Assembly (NCBI RefSeq): GCF_003337355.1
Contig: NZ_QPJW01000005.1
Coordinates: 1-64,000 of the forward strand
Direction: 5' to 3'
Length of the DNA stretch: 64,000 nucleotides
DNA from: Fontibacillus phaseoli
GTDB lineage: Bacteria; Bacillota; Bacilli; Paenibacillales; Paenibacillaceae
Shown here one piece after another: positions 27,206-36,058 of this stretch. How positions within the stretch are numbered: position 1 is the stretch's first letter; the number at the start of each line of letters is the position of its first letter. The notes beneath the pieces are model-generated. The model did no database searches, was not told the DNA's origin, and worked only from the letters and a program-made list of their open reading frames with translations. Made by a program: the position numbers and the translations under genes.

Positions 27206-28224
27206 TCTCTATCACCCAAGCGCTCTCCGTATTGCTTGGCGTAATATTCCTGATAGGCTCCGGATTGAATCCTGCTCCACCATTCCTTATTGTCCAAATA
27301 CCAGGAAATCGTCTCCCCTATACCAGTCTCAAAAGAATGCTGCGGTTTCCAGCCGAGTTCGGTCATTGTCTTCGTCGGGTCGATTCCGTACCTGCGGTCA
27401 TGCCCTGGACGATCTTTAACATGAGTGATCAGCGTCTCCGGCTTACTTAACTTGTGCAAAATCGTCTTCACGATGTGAAGATTGGTTCGTTCGTTATTTC
27501 CGCCTATATTGTATACTTCACCATTGCGCCCTTGATGAATTACAAGGTCTATGGCACTGCAGTGATCCTCGACATACAGCCAATCCCGAATATTCAGTCC
27601 GTCCCCGTACACCGGAAGCGGCTCATCGGCTAATGCTTTCGATATCATTAATGGGATTAACTTCTCCGGAAATTGATATGGTCCGTAATTGTTCGAACAA
27701 CGAGTTATATTGACCGGCAAACCGAAAGTTTCATGATAAGCACGAACCAACATATCCCCGCCGGCTTTACTTGCCGAATAAGGACTGTTTGGGGCGAGCG
27801 GCGTAGTTTCGCTGAATAGTCCCGTTTCCCCGAGAGTACCGTAGACTTCATCCGTAGAAACCTGGACGAATTTCTTAATATTATGACTTCGGGCAGCATC
27901 TAATAAAACCTGCGTTCCAAGTACATTCGTCTTCACAAACACATCCGGTTCCAAAATACTCCGATCCACGTGCGATTCAGCCGCAAAATTGACTACGACA
28001 TCAACGCCTTGACCGACCAGCTCATTCATCGCCTTGGCGTCGGTAATGTCCGCTTTAACAAACGTATGATTCGAATGCTTCTCGACCGATTTCAGATTTT
28101 CCAAATTTCCTGCGTAAGTCAAAGCATCCACATTTACGATTTTATAATCAGGATGTTGACTAAGCATGTATAGAACAAAGTTGCTGCCGATAAATCCGGC
28201 ACCGCCGGTAACGAGCAATTTCAT
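27202..28224 (-). CDS. rmlB: dTDP-glucose 4,6-dehydratase RmlB
   Basis: 340 residues, NAD-dependent SDR: GGAGFIGSNFV, FAAESHVDRSI, STDEVYG, YSASKAGGDMLV with the catalytic YxxxK, and NNYGPYQFPEKLIPL. It converts dTDP-glucose to the 4-keto-6-deoxy intermediate. SD AGGAGG 10 nt before ATG. Third gene of the operon, 14 nt after rmlC. Confidence 0.96.
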   Translation of the reverse strand: MKLLVTGGAGFIGSNFVLYMLSQHPDYKIVNVDALTYAGNLENLKSVEKHSNHTFVKADITDAKAMNELVGQGVDVVVNFAAESHVDRSILEPDVFVKTNVLGTQVLLDAARSHNIKKFVQVSTDEVYGTLGETGLFSETTPLAPNSPYSASKAGGDMLVRAYHETFGLPVNITRCSNNYGPYQFPEKLIPLMISKALADEPLPVYGDGLNIRDWLYVEDHCSAIDLVIHQGRNGEVYNIGGNNERTNLHIVKTILHKLSKPETLITHVKDRPGHDRRYGIDPTKTMTELGWKPQHSFETGIGETISWYLDNKEWWSRIQSGAYQEYYAKQYGERLGDRE

Positions 28225-28238
28225 GGAATGAGTTCCTC

Positions 28239-28787
28239 CTAGTCGAAATTCATTTCCGCATCCGCATAAAGCGGGTGCCGACGGTCCTTGTCCGACAGCT
28301 GCGGTTCACTCACCGGCCAATCGATATGTAACGCCGGATCATTCCATAATATGCCGCGGTCGTGTTCAGGGGAATAGTATTCATCTACTTTATATAAAAC
28401 TTGGGTGTTTGGCACCAAAGTACAAAATCCGTGAGCAAATCCTTTTGGAACTAGAAGCTGACGTTTGTTGTACTCACTAAGGATAACGCCTACCCATTGA
28501 CCGAAAGTAGGCGAATTTTTACGAATGTCGAGAATTACATCGTAAATTGCTCCGGTTAAGACACGGATCAGTTTTGTCTGAGCTTGCGGATTCAATTGAT
28601 AGTGCAAGCCGCGCACGACTCCTGGTTCAGCAGACAAAGATTGATTATCCTGAATAAAGTTATACTTCAACCCGAGTGAATGCATGACTTCCTCATTGTA
28701 GCTCTCCATAAAAAAGCCCCGGTGGTCCCCATGTACCACCGGTTCAAGTAATGCTGCCCCTTGCAATTTTAACGAGGTCACATTCAT
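28239..28787 (-). CDS. rmlC: dTDP-4-dehydrorhamnose 3,5-epimerase RmlC
   Basis: 182 residues, cupin fold: HGDHRGFFMESYNE, QDNQSLSAEPGVVRGLHYQ with the catalytic His, KGFAHGFCTL, and YSPEHDRGILWNDPAL. The frame includes a TTG two codons upstream, but AGGAGG is 10 nt from this ATG and only 4 nt from the TTG. Second gene of the operon. Confidence 0.94.
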   Translation of the reverse strand: MNVTSLKLQGAALLEPVVHGDHRGFFMESYNEEVMHSLGLKYNFIQDNQSLSAEPGVVRGLHYQLNPQAQTKLIRVLTGAIYDVILDIRKNSPTFGQWVGVILSEYNKRQLLVPKGFAHGFCTLVPNTQVLYKVDEYYSPEHDRGILWNDPALHIDWPVSEPQLSDKDRRHPLYADAEMNFD

Positions 28788-28805
28788 AGTCAAGGATCCT
28801 CCTAA

Positions 28806-29549
28806 CTAAAGCTTGAGTTTGCCAAGTTCCTCACCGAAAATTAAATCCTTTGCCAGTTCATTTGCCTTTGCTAACGAAGCGTGCGTTCCTGCATCCGTCC
28901 ACCAGCCTTGCAATACGTCAAAAGTAAGCTCACCTTTTTCAATATATGCATTATTTACGTCCGTGATTTCCAATTCGCCCCGGGAAGAAGGCTTTAAAGT
29001 CTTAATTATTTCGAACACCTTGTGGTCAAACATATAGATACCGGTAACAGCGAAATTAGATTTCGGTTGTGCGGGTTTTTCTTCGATGGACACAATATTC
29101 TCCCCAAGAAGTTCGGGAACTCCAAAGCGGGTTGGATCCGGCACTTGTTGAATAAGTATCTTTGCGCCGGTTTTCTGTTTCCGGAAATTAGAGACATAGG
29201 TTGAAATATCATCACCAAATACATTGTCGCCCAAAATGACTACCATCTGGTCGTTTCCCACAAAATGTTCAGCTAAGCCAAGAGCTTGTGCAATCCCCCC
29301 GGCCTCATCCTGAACTTTATAAGTTAAGGTTACCCCCATCTGGTTTCCGCTGCCTAGCAAGTTTACTACATCACCCATGTGTTCCTTGCCAGTAACAATG
29401 AGAATGTCCTTGAGCTCCGCTTGTTTTAACTTATAAACCGAGTGAAATATCATAGGATATCTACCAACGGGGAGAAGGTGCTTATTGGTAACTTTAGTTA
29501 AAGGATAGAGGCGGGAGCCTGTCCCGCCGGCTAGAATGATGGCTTTCAT
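28806..29549 (-). CDS. rmlA: Glucose-1-phosphate thymidylyltransferase RmlA
   Basis: 247 residues, nucleotidyltransferase with the signature MKAIILAGGTGSRLYPLT, followed by VTNKHLLPVGRYPMI, ILGDNVFGDD and EEKPAQPKS. This is the short form without the C-terminal extension of Gram-negative RmlA. SD AAAGGAT. First gene of the operon; its promoter region lies within the remnant of the duplicated membrane gene. Confidence 0.93.
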   Translation of the reverse strand: MKAIILAGGTGSRLYPLTKVTNKHLLPVGRYPMIFHSVYKLKQAELKDILIVTGKEHMGDVVNLLGSGNQMGVTLTYKVQDEAGGIAQALGLAEHFVGNDQMVVILGDNVFGDDISTYVSNFRKQKTGAKILIQQVPDPTRFGVPELLGENIVSIEEKPAQPKSNFAVTGIYMFDHKVFEIIKTLKPSSRGELEITDVNNAYIEKGELTFDVLQGWWTDAGTHASLAKANELAKDLIFGEELGKLKL

Positions 29550-29577
29550 GCAATTATCCTTTCATTATAAATATAGT

Positions 29578-30363
29578 TCTATAGTCGCCTTAAATCACAT
29601 GATGGTATATATATCGGAGCTTACCTCCTGCTTTATTATGCCGGACTTGGAGCAAGCTTATTGTTATTGCCTAAGTGATTTTGCAAATGGTTCTATTCTA
29701 CTATTTATACTCATATCCCGCTGACCGTGAAGGGACTACAGACCATTACAGTAGACAGTGACGTATTGGTATACACGACATCGCAGAGAATGCACAGCAA
29801 TATGGCCCAGTTAAACGGAATACTGATTCAAATACGTTCGATGCATCCGGATATAACTTGTTTTTAAAACGAAAAATGTCTAGGTCTGGTTTATTTTTAA
29901 GACTTTATGAATATCTTATTCCATATTAACTCTATGGAAAGTTATTTGCTACTCTCACTAATAACTATCAGCCTGTCCATTTTAGACGGAATCATTTTTA
30001 GTCGGCATCTCAAGTTATTTAGGCAAAAAACAGTAATGCTTATGATGTTCCTATTATTCTTTAATGCCTTGTATATGAGTAGTATGTTCATTGGATTCTT
30101 GTTCGGAATTACGATTATTAAGTGACTCATTAAATCCGCAAGATAAGCTTTTATTATATCAGGAAGAGCCTAATCATATCCGGCAAGCGATTGCGAATTT
30201 TTACGTGAGAAGCCCTCAATTAATATTGGGAAAACCTTTGGATGTATTCAAAATAGAGGCAAATCGCGCGGTAAAAGACTCAAAATATATTGTAATTCTG
30301 CCGAATAGCTATTTATATTCAATAGACTGGTTGAACGATCTTATTCTTCAAAAAAAAAGGTAG
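29578..30363 (+). pseudogene. Decayed partial copy of the membrane gene at 24317
   Basis: Blocks of this stretch match 24240-26275 closely and in order: the upstream TCTATAGTC-CCTTAAATCA sequence, then ATATCGGAGCTTACCTCCTG, GTGACGTATTGGTATACACG, the GAAAGTTATTTGC region, and the 3' coding end. The start is deleted, an early CGA codon has become TGA, several frameshifts are present and about 0.9 kb is missing from the middle (the jump at about 30100). No intact protein is possible. With the intact copy it forms a direct repeat around rmlACBD. Confidence 0.88.
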
Positions 30364-30414
30364 CAAGTATTCGATTTTCCAACTCCAGAAATAGACAGTG
30401 GATTGAACTAAACT

Positions 30415-30449
30415 AAATAACCAGTCACCGGAACAGCGACTGGTTATTT
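30415..30449. terminator. Terminator at the end of the large glycan operon
   Basis: Perfect arms AAATAACCAGTC/GACTGGTTATTT with an 11-nt loop. It lies 37 nt beyond the last gene of the roughly 24-kb minus-strand operon and also after the decayed plus-strand gene. It is homologous to the hairpin at 26239. Confidence 0.8.
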
Positions 30450-30486
30450 AACCTAAAAATTAATTTCTGGCTCAAGATTTCTTTAT

Positions 30487-31431
30487 CTAGTCATCACAAC
30501 TTGTAAAATTTATTCTTTCCTTTTCGACAACAAGAGGCCTCTTTAGCACCTGAGTATGAATTGACCCAATATATTCTCCAATAATCCCTATAAAAAATAG
30601 CTGCACTGAAGAAAATAAAAACAAACCAATAATAAGTGGGGCTGTCCCCATTGAAAATGAATTCCAATAAATCAATTTTGCAATGAAATAACCCAATGCA
30701 ACTATAAGGCTTAGCGCAGACATTAAGAAACCAATCATTGCGGCTAGTCTCAATGGAACCTTGGAGTGATTTGTAATTCCTAACATAGCTATGTCATACA
30801 ACGTATAAAAATTATTTTTAGTGATTCCTCTTTTTCTCACAGGCTGGACGTATTTGATTTTATAGCTTTCAAATCCAATATCGGATATTAGCCCTCTAAA
30901 GTAAGGATATGGATCATCGACTTGTCTAAGAATTTCAATAATTTTTTTGTCGTATAGACCAAAACCTGTATTGTTTTTGGTTAATTCAATCTCTGAAACT
31001 CTATTGATGAAGTTGTAGTACATTTTTCGTATGGCAAACATGGCAGGACTTTCTTTACTTTGGTTTTTTACGCCAAGAACAACTTTGTAGCCTTCCTTCC
31101 ATTTTACGATAAAGTCCTTAATCATAGAAGGAGGGTCCTGGAGATCTGCTACGAGCAAAATAACCGCATCCCCTTGAGCCTGTAGCAACGCATGATAAGG
31201 CGAGCGGATATGTCCAAAATTGCGTGAATTAACAATAATTTTTACATTTTGATCAATTGCAGCCAAACCTTTAAGAATTGCTACTGTACGATCCTTGGAA
31301 TCATTATCGATAAAAATGTGTTCATAAACACAGTCGTCAATAGTCTTAAATACTTCCTTAACTTGTCTATATAACTCTTCAACGTTATCTTCCTCATTAT
31401 AACAAGGAGTCACAATACTTATTTTATACAT
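30487..31431 (-). CDS. GtrB/DPM-like polyprenyl-phosphate glycosyltransferase
   Basis: 314 residues: a GT2 catalytic domain (ISIVTPCYNEEDNVEEL, HIFIDNDSKDRT, LLVADLQDPP with the DxD-like motif, NNTGFGLYDK) plus two C-terminal membrane helices (about 225-290). This arrangement makes an undecaprenyl-phosphate-linked monosaccharide on the cytoplasmic side, later used outside by GT-C enzymes. A GtrA flippase-like gene is in the same operon at 37615. ATG overlaps the upstream stop by 8 nt; last gene of the operon. Confidence 0.85.
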   Translation of the reverse strand: MYKISIVTPCYNEEDNVEELYRQVKEVFKTIDDCVYEHIFIDNDSKDRTVAILKGLAAIDQNVKIIVNSRNFGHIRSPYHALLQAQGDAVILLVADLQDPPSMIKDFIVKWKEGYKVVLGVKNQSKESPAMFAIRKMYYNFINRVSEIELTKNNTGFGLYDKKIIEILRQVDDPYPYFRGLISDIGFESYKIKYVQPVRKRGITKNNFYTLYDIAMLGITNHSKVPLRLAAMIGFLMSALSLIVALGYFIAKLIYWNSFSMGTAPLIIGLFLFSSVQLFFIGIIGEYIGSIHTQVLKRPLVVEKERINFTSCDD

Positions 31432-32386
31432 TTAATATCCCCGATTTCAGTTGGTTAATTACTTCTAAGACACACTTCATCGAACTGTAGCTTGGACAAT
31501 ACCCTATCTCTGCTGCACTTTTATTAACGGAGTAATAATTGCTCTTTGAGCCCGTAACCGATTGGGATTGTCCTGCATCATTTTGATATTGGACTTGTAA
31601 CTTATGTTCCATGATACATTGTTCTATTATTTCAACCTTTGTAACTGGGTTCAATGAGTATGCATCATATGAAGTATTAATCGAGTGCTTATCAATACAA
31701 CACTCAATCAGTAGCATTAAATCCGAAGGATGGATATAATCACGAATCATATTTTGCCTGCTTGTGATAAGCGGCTTATTATTTAGAATGCTGTTTGTGA
31801 CATCGTTAAGAAAGAAACTAGAATTCCTATCAATATATCTACTAAAGAAACCAAATATTCTGATATCCACTATAAAATTATTAGCCAAGCTTCGATGCTT
31901 AGCTTCCATGTGTAATTTGGATATACCATAAAAATCCTTTATCCCTAAATGGTTTATATCAATTGAAGCAAGTTTGGACTCTGAGGCCTCTTCATTAAAA
32001 TCAGTACCATAAATAGCCCCACTGCTAAAATTAATATAGAGGGTATTTGAATTATTCCCAATATAATTTAATACTAAATTATCAAATTCCTCTGTGATCT
32101 GAAAGATTCGGTAAGGTTGTCTGAGTAATTCATTTGGGTCCCCAATACCAATACAATTGATTACAATATCATACATACCTTGTCTAAAATCCTCATAAGT
32201 GAAAATACTAATGTTGTCATTATTCATCATCTTATTTTCTCGTAAAAAACTGACCATTTTTCTTTGAGATCTCACAAACAGATAAATTCGATAGTTAGGT
32301 TTTTCACTAAGAAACTTAGTAACGTTTTTCCCTACATGTCCCGAAGCCCCAAGTATAGCAATCGATTTCATCGCATCTTTTCCCAT
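31424..32386 (-). CDS. NAD-dependent epimerase/dehydratase family reductase (YerF-like candidate)
   Basis: 320 residues, extended SDR: ILGASGHVGKNV nucleotide loop, VINCIGIG, INFSSGAIYG and the catalytic YxxxK in DFYGISKLHMEA. It follows directly after the ThDP enzyme and the rfbFGH genes. In Yersinia, YerF reduces the acetyl branch that YerE installs on the CDP-dideoxy sugar; the position here suggests the same job, but this is inference from context. The ATG at 32386 has SD AGGAG at 7 nt; the frame is open 12 codons further. Confidence 0.7.
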   Translation of the reverse strand: MGKDAMKSIAILGASGHVGKNVTKFLSEKPNYRIYLFVRSQRKMVSFLRENKMMNNDNISIFTYEDFRQGMYDIVINCIGIGDPNELLRQPYRIFQITEEFDNLVLNYIGNNSNTLYINFSSGAIYGTDFNEEASESKLASIDINHLGIKDFYGISKLHMEAKHRSLANNFIVDIRIFGFFSRYIDRNSSFFLNDVTNSILNNKPLITSRQNMIRDYIHPSDLMLLIECCIDKHSINTSYDAYSLNPVTKVEIIEQCIMEHKLQVQYQNDAGQSQSVTGSKSNYYSVNKSAAEIGYCPSYSSMKCVLEVINQLKSGILNV

Positions 32387-32396
32387 AGTTGCACTC

Positions 32397-34163
32397 CTAC
32401 TTCGGAATATCCATTTCTTCAACTAAATCAATTAGCATGATTTCCTTAAGTTCTTTACGGTCAAGATAAGGAAACATATCTTCTATTGGTCTATTTACAA
32501 CTAACTTAGGGTGTACTTCTGTCTTTTTCTCTAATCTAACTTCTAAAAATGACGGGCCATTTACAGACAAGAATTCATCAACAATAGCTACGTTATCAGA
32601 CGAATCAATTTGATATGAGGGAATTCCATAAGCCTTAAACACTGCATTAAAAGAAGGATTTTTATTGACCGTCGACTGTTGTCGCCCATCCATATATAAA
32701 TCCTGAAATTGCCTTACCATCCCAAGCGAATTATTGTTAAGCACAACAATTTTTATTGGCAGATGCAATCTGGTGATCGTGTCAAGCTCTTGTATATTTA
32801 ATTGAATACCACCGTCCCCTGCGATAACCAATACTTCTTTAGACGAGGCTAATGCAGCACCTATAGCTGCTGGTAATGCAAATCCCATTGCACCCATACC
32901 ACCGGAATTAATAAGCCTCTGCCCATCTTGGATTTCAAACGATTGGGAGGCCCACATTTGATGCTGTCCCACATCTAAACAAACAGCCCCAAAATGACCT
33001 GACTTGGAGGAAAGAAGTTCCATGAAACGATTGGGTTCAATTTCATTCTCACTTGGTTTAAAAGAATATGTTGGGTATTTCTCTTTCAAAGTCTTAATCA
33101 TGTCTTGCCATTCGCTAATATTTGGTCTTTTAAAGTTAACTAAAGCGCTATTAAGGCTACTCAAGAATTGTCGCAAATCCGACTTTATTGAAATATCTAC
33201 TTGTACTTTATTATTTAATTCCAAGCTATCTATATCGACATGGATTTTTTTTGCACCTCTTGCAAATGTGTCCGGTCGAGTACCTGTTTGCCTACTATCT
33301 AATCTGGAACCTAGGATTATCAATAAATCACAGTTAGCCAGGGCCAAGTTGCTATATCTATTACCATAAGAACCAATCAGACCAACAAACTGAGGATTGC
33401 TATGTGGAATTACATCTAATCCCATTAAGGAACTTACTAATGGCAGGCCTGTTAAATCTAGAAATAGTTTCAATTCCTCGCAAGCATTACTTAACCGAAC
33501 CCCTCCACCAGCAAGTACCAACGGTCTTTTAGCATCCTTTATAAGTGAAACTACATGATCTAGGCATTCAATTGAAACGGCTTTATTTCCCTCTAATTTG
33601 TAATATTCTTCGCTCTCATAGAAGCTCTCCAAAGTATCCGGATCAATATCTGCTCTTTGTACGTTCATTGGTATATCCAACAAAACTGGGCCTGGTCTTC
33701 CCTTTTGGGCTAAATAAACAGCCTTTTCCAACTCATATCTAATATTCTTAGGATCAGTTACGAGTTCTGCATATTTAGTCAGGGGTTTTGCAACGCTTAC
33801 GATATCTGTTTCTTGAAATCCAATCTGCCTAACTGGTTTATCAAATTTATATTCATAAGTATTTACTTGTCCCGTTATAAAAAGGCAAGGAACTGAGTCG
33901 AAGTAGCAACTTCCAATGCCCGTTAATAAATTCAAGGCACCCGGTCCACTAGTGGCCATAGCTACTCCTAATTTACCATTCATCCTAGCATAAGCTTCTG
34001 CTGCAAAAGCACCGGCTTGTTCATGTCTAACTGAGATGCATTCTATATCATTCCTAAGTGAAATAGAATCGAGTAGATGCACTATCGCTCCACCAATGAA
34101 CTCAAAAACATGTGAGATGCCTTCCTTTTTCAAACAATCAATGACGTAGTCTGATAACTTCAT
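32397..34163 (-). CDS. Thiamine diphosphate-dependent enzyme, acetolactate-synthase fold (YerE-like candidate)
   Basis: 588 residues with all three ThDP-enzyme domains: a Pyr domain with catalytic Glu48 in RHEQAGAFAAEAYAR, a central FAD/DHS-like domain (GGGVRLSN, SRLDSRQTG), and the PP domain with the GDG-X-NN cofactor motif (AGDGG at 448-452 through LNNNS at 475). Standing between CDP-dideoxysugar genes and a reductase rather than with ilvC or ilvN, it most likely transfers a two-carbon unit from pyruvate to a CDP-3,6-dideoxy-4-ketohexose, as YerE does. SD AGGAGG. No small regulatory subunit is present. Confidence 0.75.
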   Translation of the reverse strand: MKLSDYVIDCLKKEGISHVFEFIGGAIVHLLDSISLRNDIECISVRHEQAGAFAAEAYARMNGKLGVAMATSGPGALNLLTGIGSCYFDSVPCLFITGQVNTYEYKFDKPVRQIGFQETDIVSVAKPLTKYAELVTDPKNIRYELEKAVYLAQKGRPGPVLLDIPMNVQRADIDPDTLESFYESEEYYKLEGNKAVSIECLDHVVSLIKDAKRPLVLAGGGVRLSNACEELKLFLDLTGLPLVSSLMGLDVIPHSNPQFVGLIGSYGNRYSNLALANCDLLIILGSRLDSRQTGTRPDTFARGAKKIHVDIDSLELNNKVQVDISIKSDLRQFLSSLNSALVNFKRPNISEWQDMIKTLKEKYPTYSFKPSENEIEPNRFMELLSSKSGHFGAVCLDVGQHQMWASQSFEIQDGQRLINSGGMGAMGFALPAAIGAALASSKEVLVIAGDGGIQLNIQELDTITRLHLPIKIVVLNNNSLGMVRQFQDLYMDGRQQSTVNKNPSFNAVFKAYGIPSYQIDSSDNVAIVDEFLSVNGPSFLEVRLEKKTEVHPKLVVNRPIEDMFPYLDRKELKEIMLIDLVEEMDIPK

Positions 34164-34175
34164 GAGTCGGCCCTC

Positions 34176-35246
34176 CTAGGAGTTCTGGTATTCATTAATT
34201 TGTGCAAGACAAATCCCTCTCAAGGCTGTCTTATCATCTTCAAATACTTTAGTAAATTCAATTATTTTATCAATGGCTGTATCCAAGTCCCATCTTGGAC
34301 TCCATTTTAGATTAGTAATTGCTTTAGAACAATCTAATTTGAGAAAATGGGCTTCATGAGGTTGAGGACTTGCGTCAATATCAAAAGAGGCCCCCCTTCC
34401 CCACTTTTCACATATCTTTCTTACGATCCACTCGACAGGTTTAGCATCTTCATCATGAGGGCCAAAGTTCCATGCACTTGAAAACTCTCTCCCATGTTGA
34501 TATAACGATTGTGCAAGGAGCAGGTAGCCACTAAGTGGTTCCAAGACATGCTGCCATGGTCTAATGGAGTTTGGGTTTCTTAAAATCACCGGATCTCCTG
34601 TAAGAATTGAACGGATGCAATCAGGTACAAGTCGATCCTCTGCCCAGTCTCCGCCTCCGATAACATTGCCAGCTCTAGCAGAGGCTACAGCTACGAAACG
34701 TTCATTAGGATTATTAAAGAAAGAATTACGATAAGCGCTAGTGACCAATTCTGAGCAGGCTTTACTACTAGAATAAGGATCATAACCGCCCAGCGGTTCA
34801 TCCTCTCTATATCCCCATACCCATTCTTTATTATCATAACATTTATCGGTAGTTACATTGACCACTACAGAAACACTTTCACAAGATCTGACAGACTCAA
34901 AAAGGTTAACGGTCCCCATAACATTCGTAGCGTAGGTATCCACCGGATTTTTATATGACTCCCGAACTAAAGGTTGTGCAGCCATATGAATCACAATCTC
35001 CGGTTGAGCCTCCTGCATAGCACATAATAGCGAATCTCTATCTCTAATATCAGCAATCACGTGTCTAGTTATCAATGCTTCTATATCGGCTAACTCAAAT
35101 AAATTAGGATTGGTTGTCGGATTTAGCGAATAACCAGTCACATTGGCTCCAAGAGATGTTAACCATATGGAGAGCCATGAACCCTTAAATCCCGTATGAC
35201 CCGTTATAAACACCTTTTTATCTTTCCAAAAGTTAGCGTCTATCAT
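34176..35246 (-). CDS. rfbG: CDP-glucose 4,6-dehydratase
   Basis: 356 residues, extended [40 protein letters not shown] and the catalytic YxxxK in [28 protein letters not shown] is typical of RfbG. The ATG overlaps the rfbF stop by 4 nt (ATGA), so the upstream open frame is ignored. It makes CDP-4-keto-6-deoxyglucose. Confidence 0.93.
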   Translation of the reverse strand: MIDANFWKDKKVFITGHTGFKGSWLSIWLTSLGANVTGYSLNPTTNPNLFELADIEALITRHVIADIRDRDSLLCAMQEAQPEIVIHMAAQPLVRESYKNPVDTYATNVMGTVNLFESVRSCESVSVVVNVTTDKCYDNKEWVWGYREDEPLGGYDPYSSSKACSELVTSAYRNSFFNNPNERFVAVASARAGNVIGGGDWAEDRLVPDCIRSILTGDPVILRNPNSIRPWQHVLEPLSGYLLLAQSLYQHGREFSSAWNFGPHDEDAKPVEWIVRKICEKWGRGASFDIDASPQPHEAHFLKLDCSKAITNLKWSPRWDLDTAIDKIIEFTKVFEDDKTALRGICLAQINEYQNS

Positions 35247-36040
35247 AATGCATCCACCGATTCCTTCTCCCACGTTCTCCAAGGAGCTTTGCCCGATTTC
35301 CATAGATCTTCAAGATAATTTTTATCTCTGAGCGTATCCATGGGCTGCCAAAATCCCTCATGTTTATATCCCATTAACTGTCCAGTTTTCGCTAATCCTT
35401 CTAAAGGCTCTTTCTCAAAAACTGTATGATCTGCAGCTATATAATTTAACACTTCAGGTTCAAGTACAAAAAAGCCTGCATTAATCCAAGAACCATCCCC
35501 CTTGGGCTTTTCCTGAAAACCATTCACTTCATTATTTAGTGAAATATCTAATGCACCAAATCTTCCACTCGGCTGTACTGTCGTAACAGTTGCAAGTCTG
35601 CCATGTAATTTATGATATTGAACAAGTTCCGTTATGTTTACATCTGACACTCCATCACCGTAAGTAAGCATAAAAGGCTCCTGGCCAATATAATCCTTGA
35701 CCCTTTTTACTCTTCCACCAGTCATCGTATCAATGCCTGTATTGACAAGGGTAACCTTCCAAGGTTCAGCTGTATGCTGATGAGTAATCAACTGATTATC
35801 ATTTCTAAAATCAAAGGTTACATCCGATTCATGAAGAAAATAATGGGCAAAGTACTCTTTAATATAAAAACCTTTATAGCCAAGACAAATGATAAAATCA
35901 TTGAAACCATGCTGGGAATAAAGCTTCATTATATGCCATAGTATTGGTTTTTGCCCGATTTCGATCATTGGCTTCGGTCTAAGGTGCGACTCTTCACTAA
36001 TTCTTGTGCCGTAACCTCCGGCTAGTATAACAACCTTCAA
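35243..36040 (-). CDS. rfbF: Glucose-1-phosphate cytidylyltransferase
   Basis: 265 residues, nucleotidyltransferase: [46 protein letters not shown] and [14 protein letters not shown]. The length and signature fit RfbF, which forms CDP-glucose. TTG start with SD GGAGG at 8 nt. Confidence 0.94.
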   Translation of the reverse strand: MKVVILAGGYGTRISEESHLRPKPMIEIGQKPILWHIMKLYSQHGFNDFIICLGYKGFYIKEYFAHYFLHESDVTFDFRNDNQLITHQHTAEPWKVTLVNTGIDTMTGGRVKRVKDYIGQEPFMLTYGDGVSDVNITELVQYHKLHGRLATVTTVQPSGRFGALDISLNNEVNGFQEKPKGDGSWINAGFFVLEPEVLNYIAADHTVFEKEPLEGLAKTGQLMGYKHEGFWQPMDTLRDKNYLEDLWKSGKAPWRTWEKESVDAL

Positions 36041-36058
36041 TTAAGTATCCTCCTCCAG

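Noticed and set aside
32397-34163. Acetolactate synthase large subunit for branched amino acids
   Set aside because: No ilvN, ilvC or leu genes; it is embedded between CDP-dideoxysugar genes and a reductase, with a 12-nt gap to rfbG.
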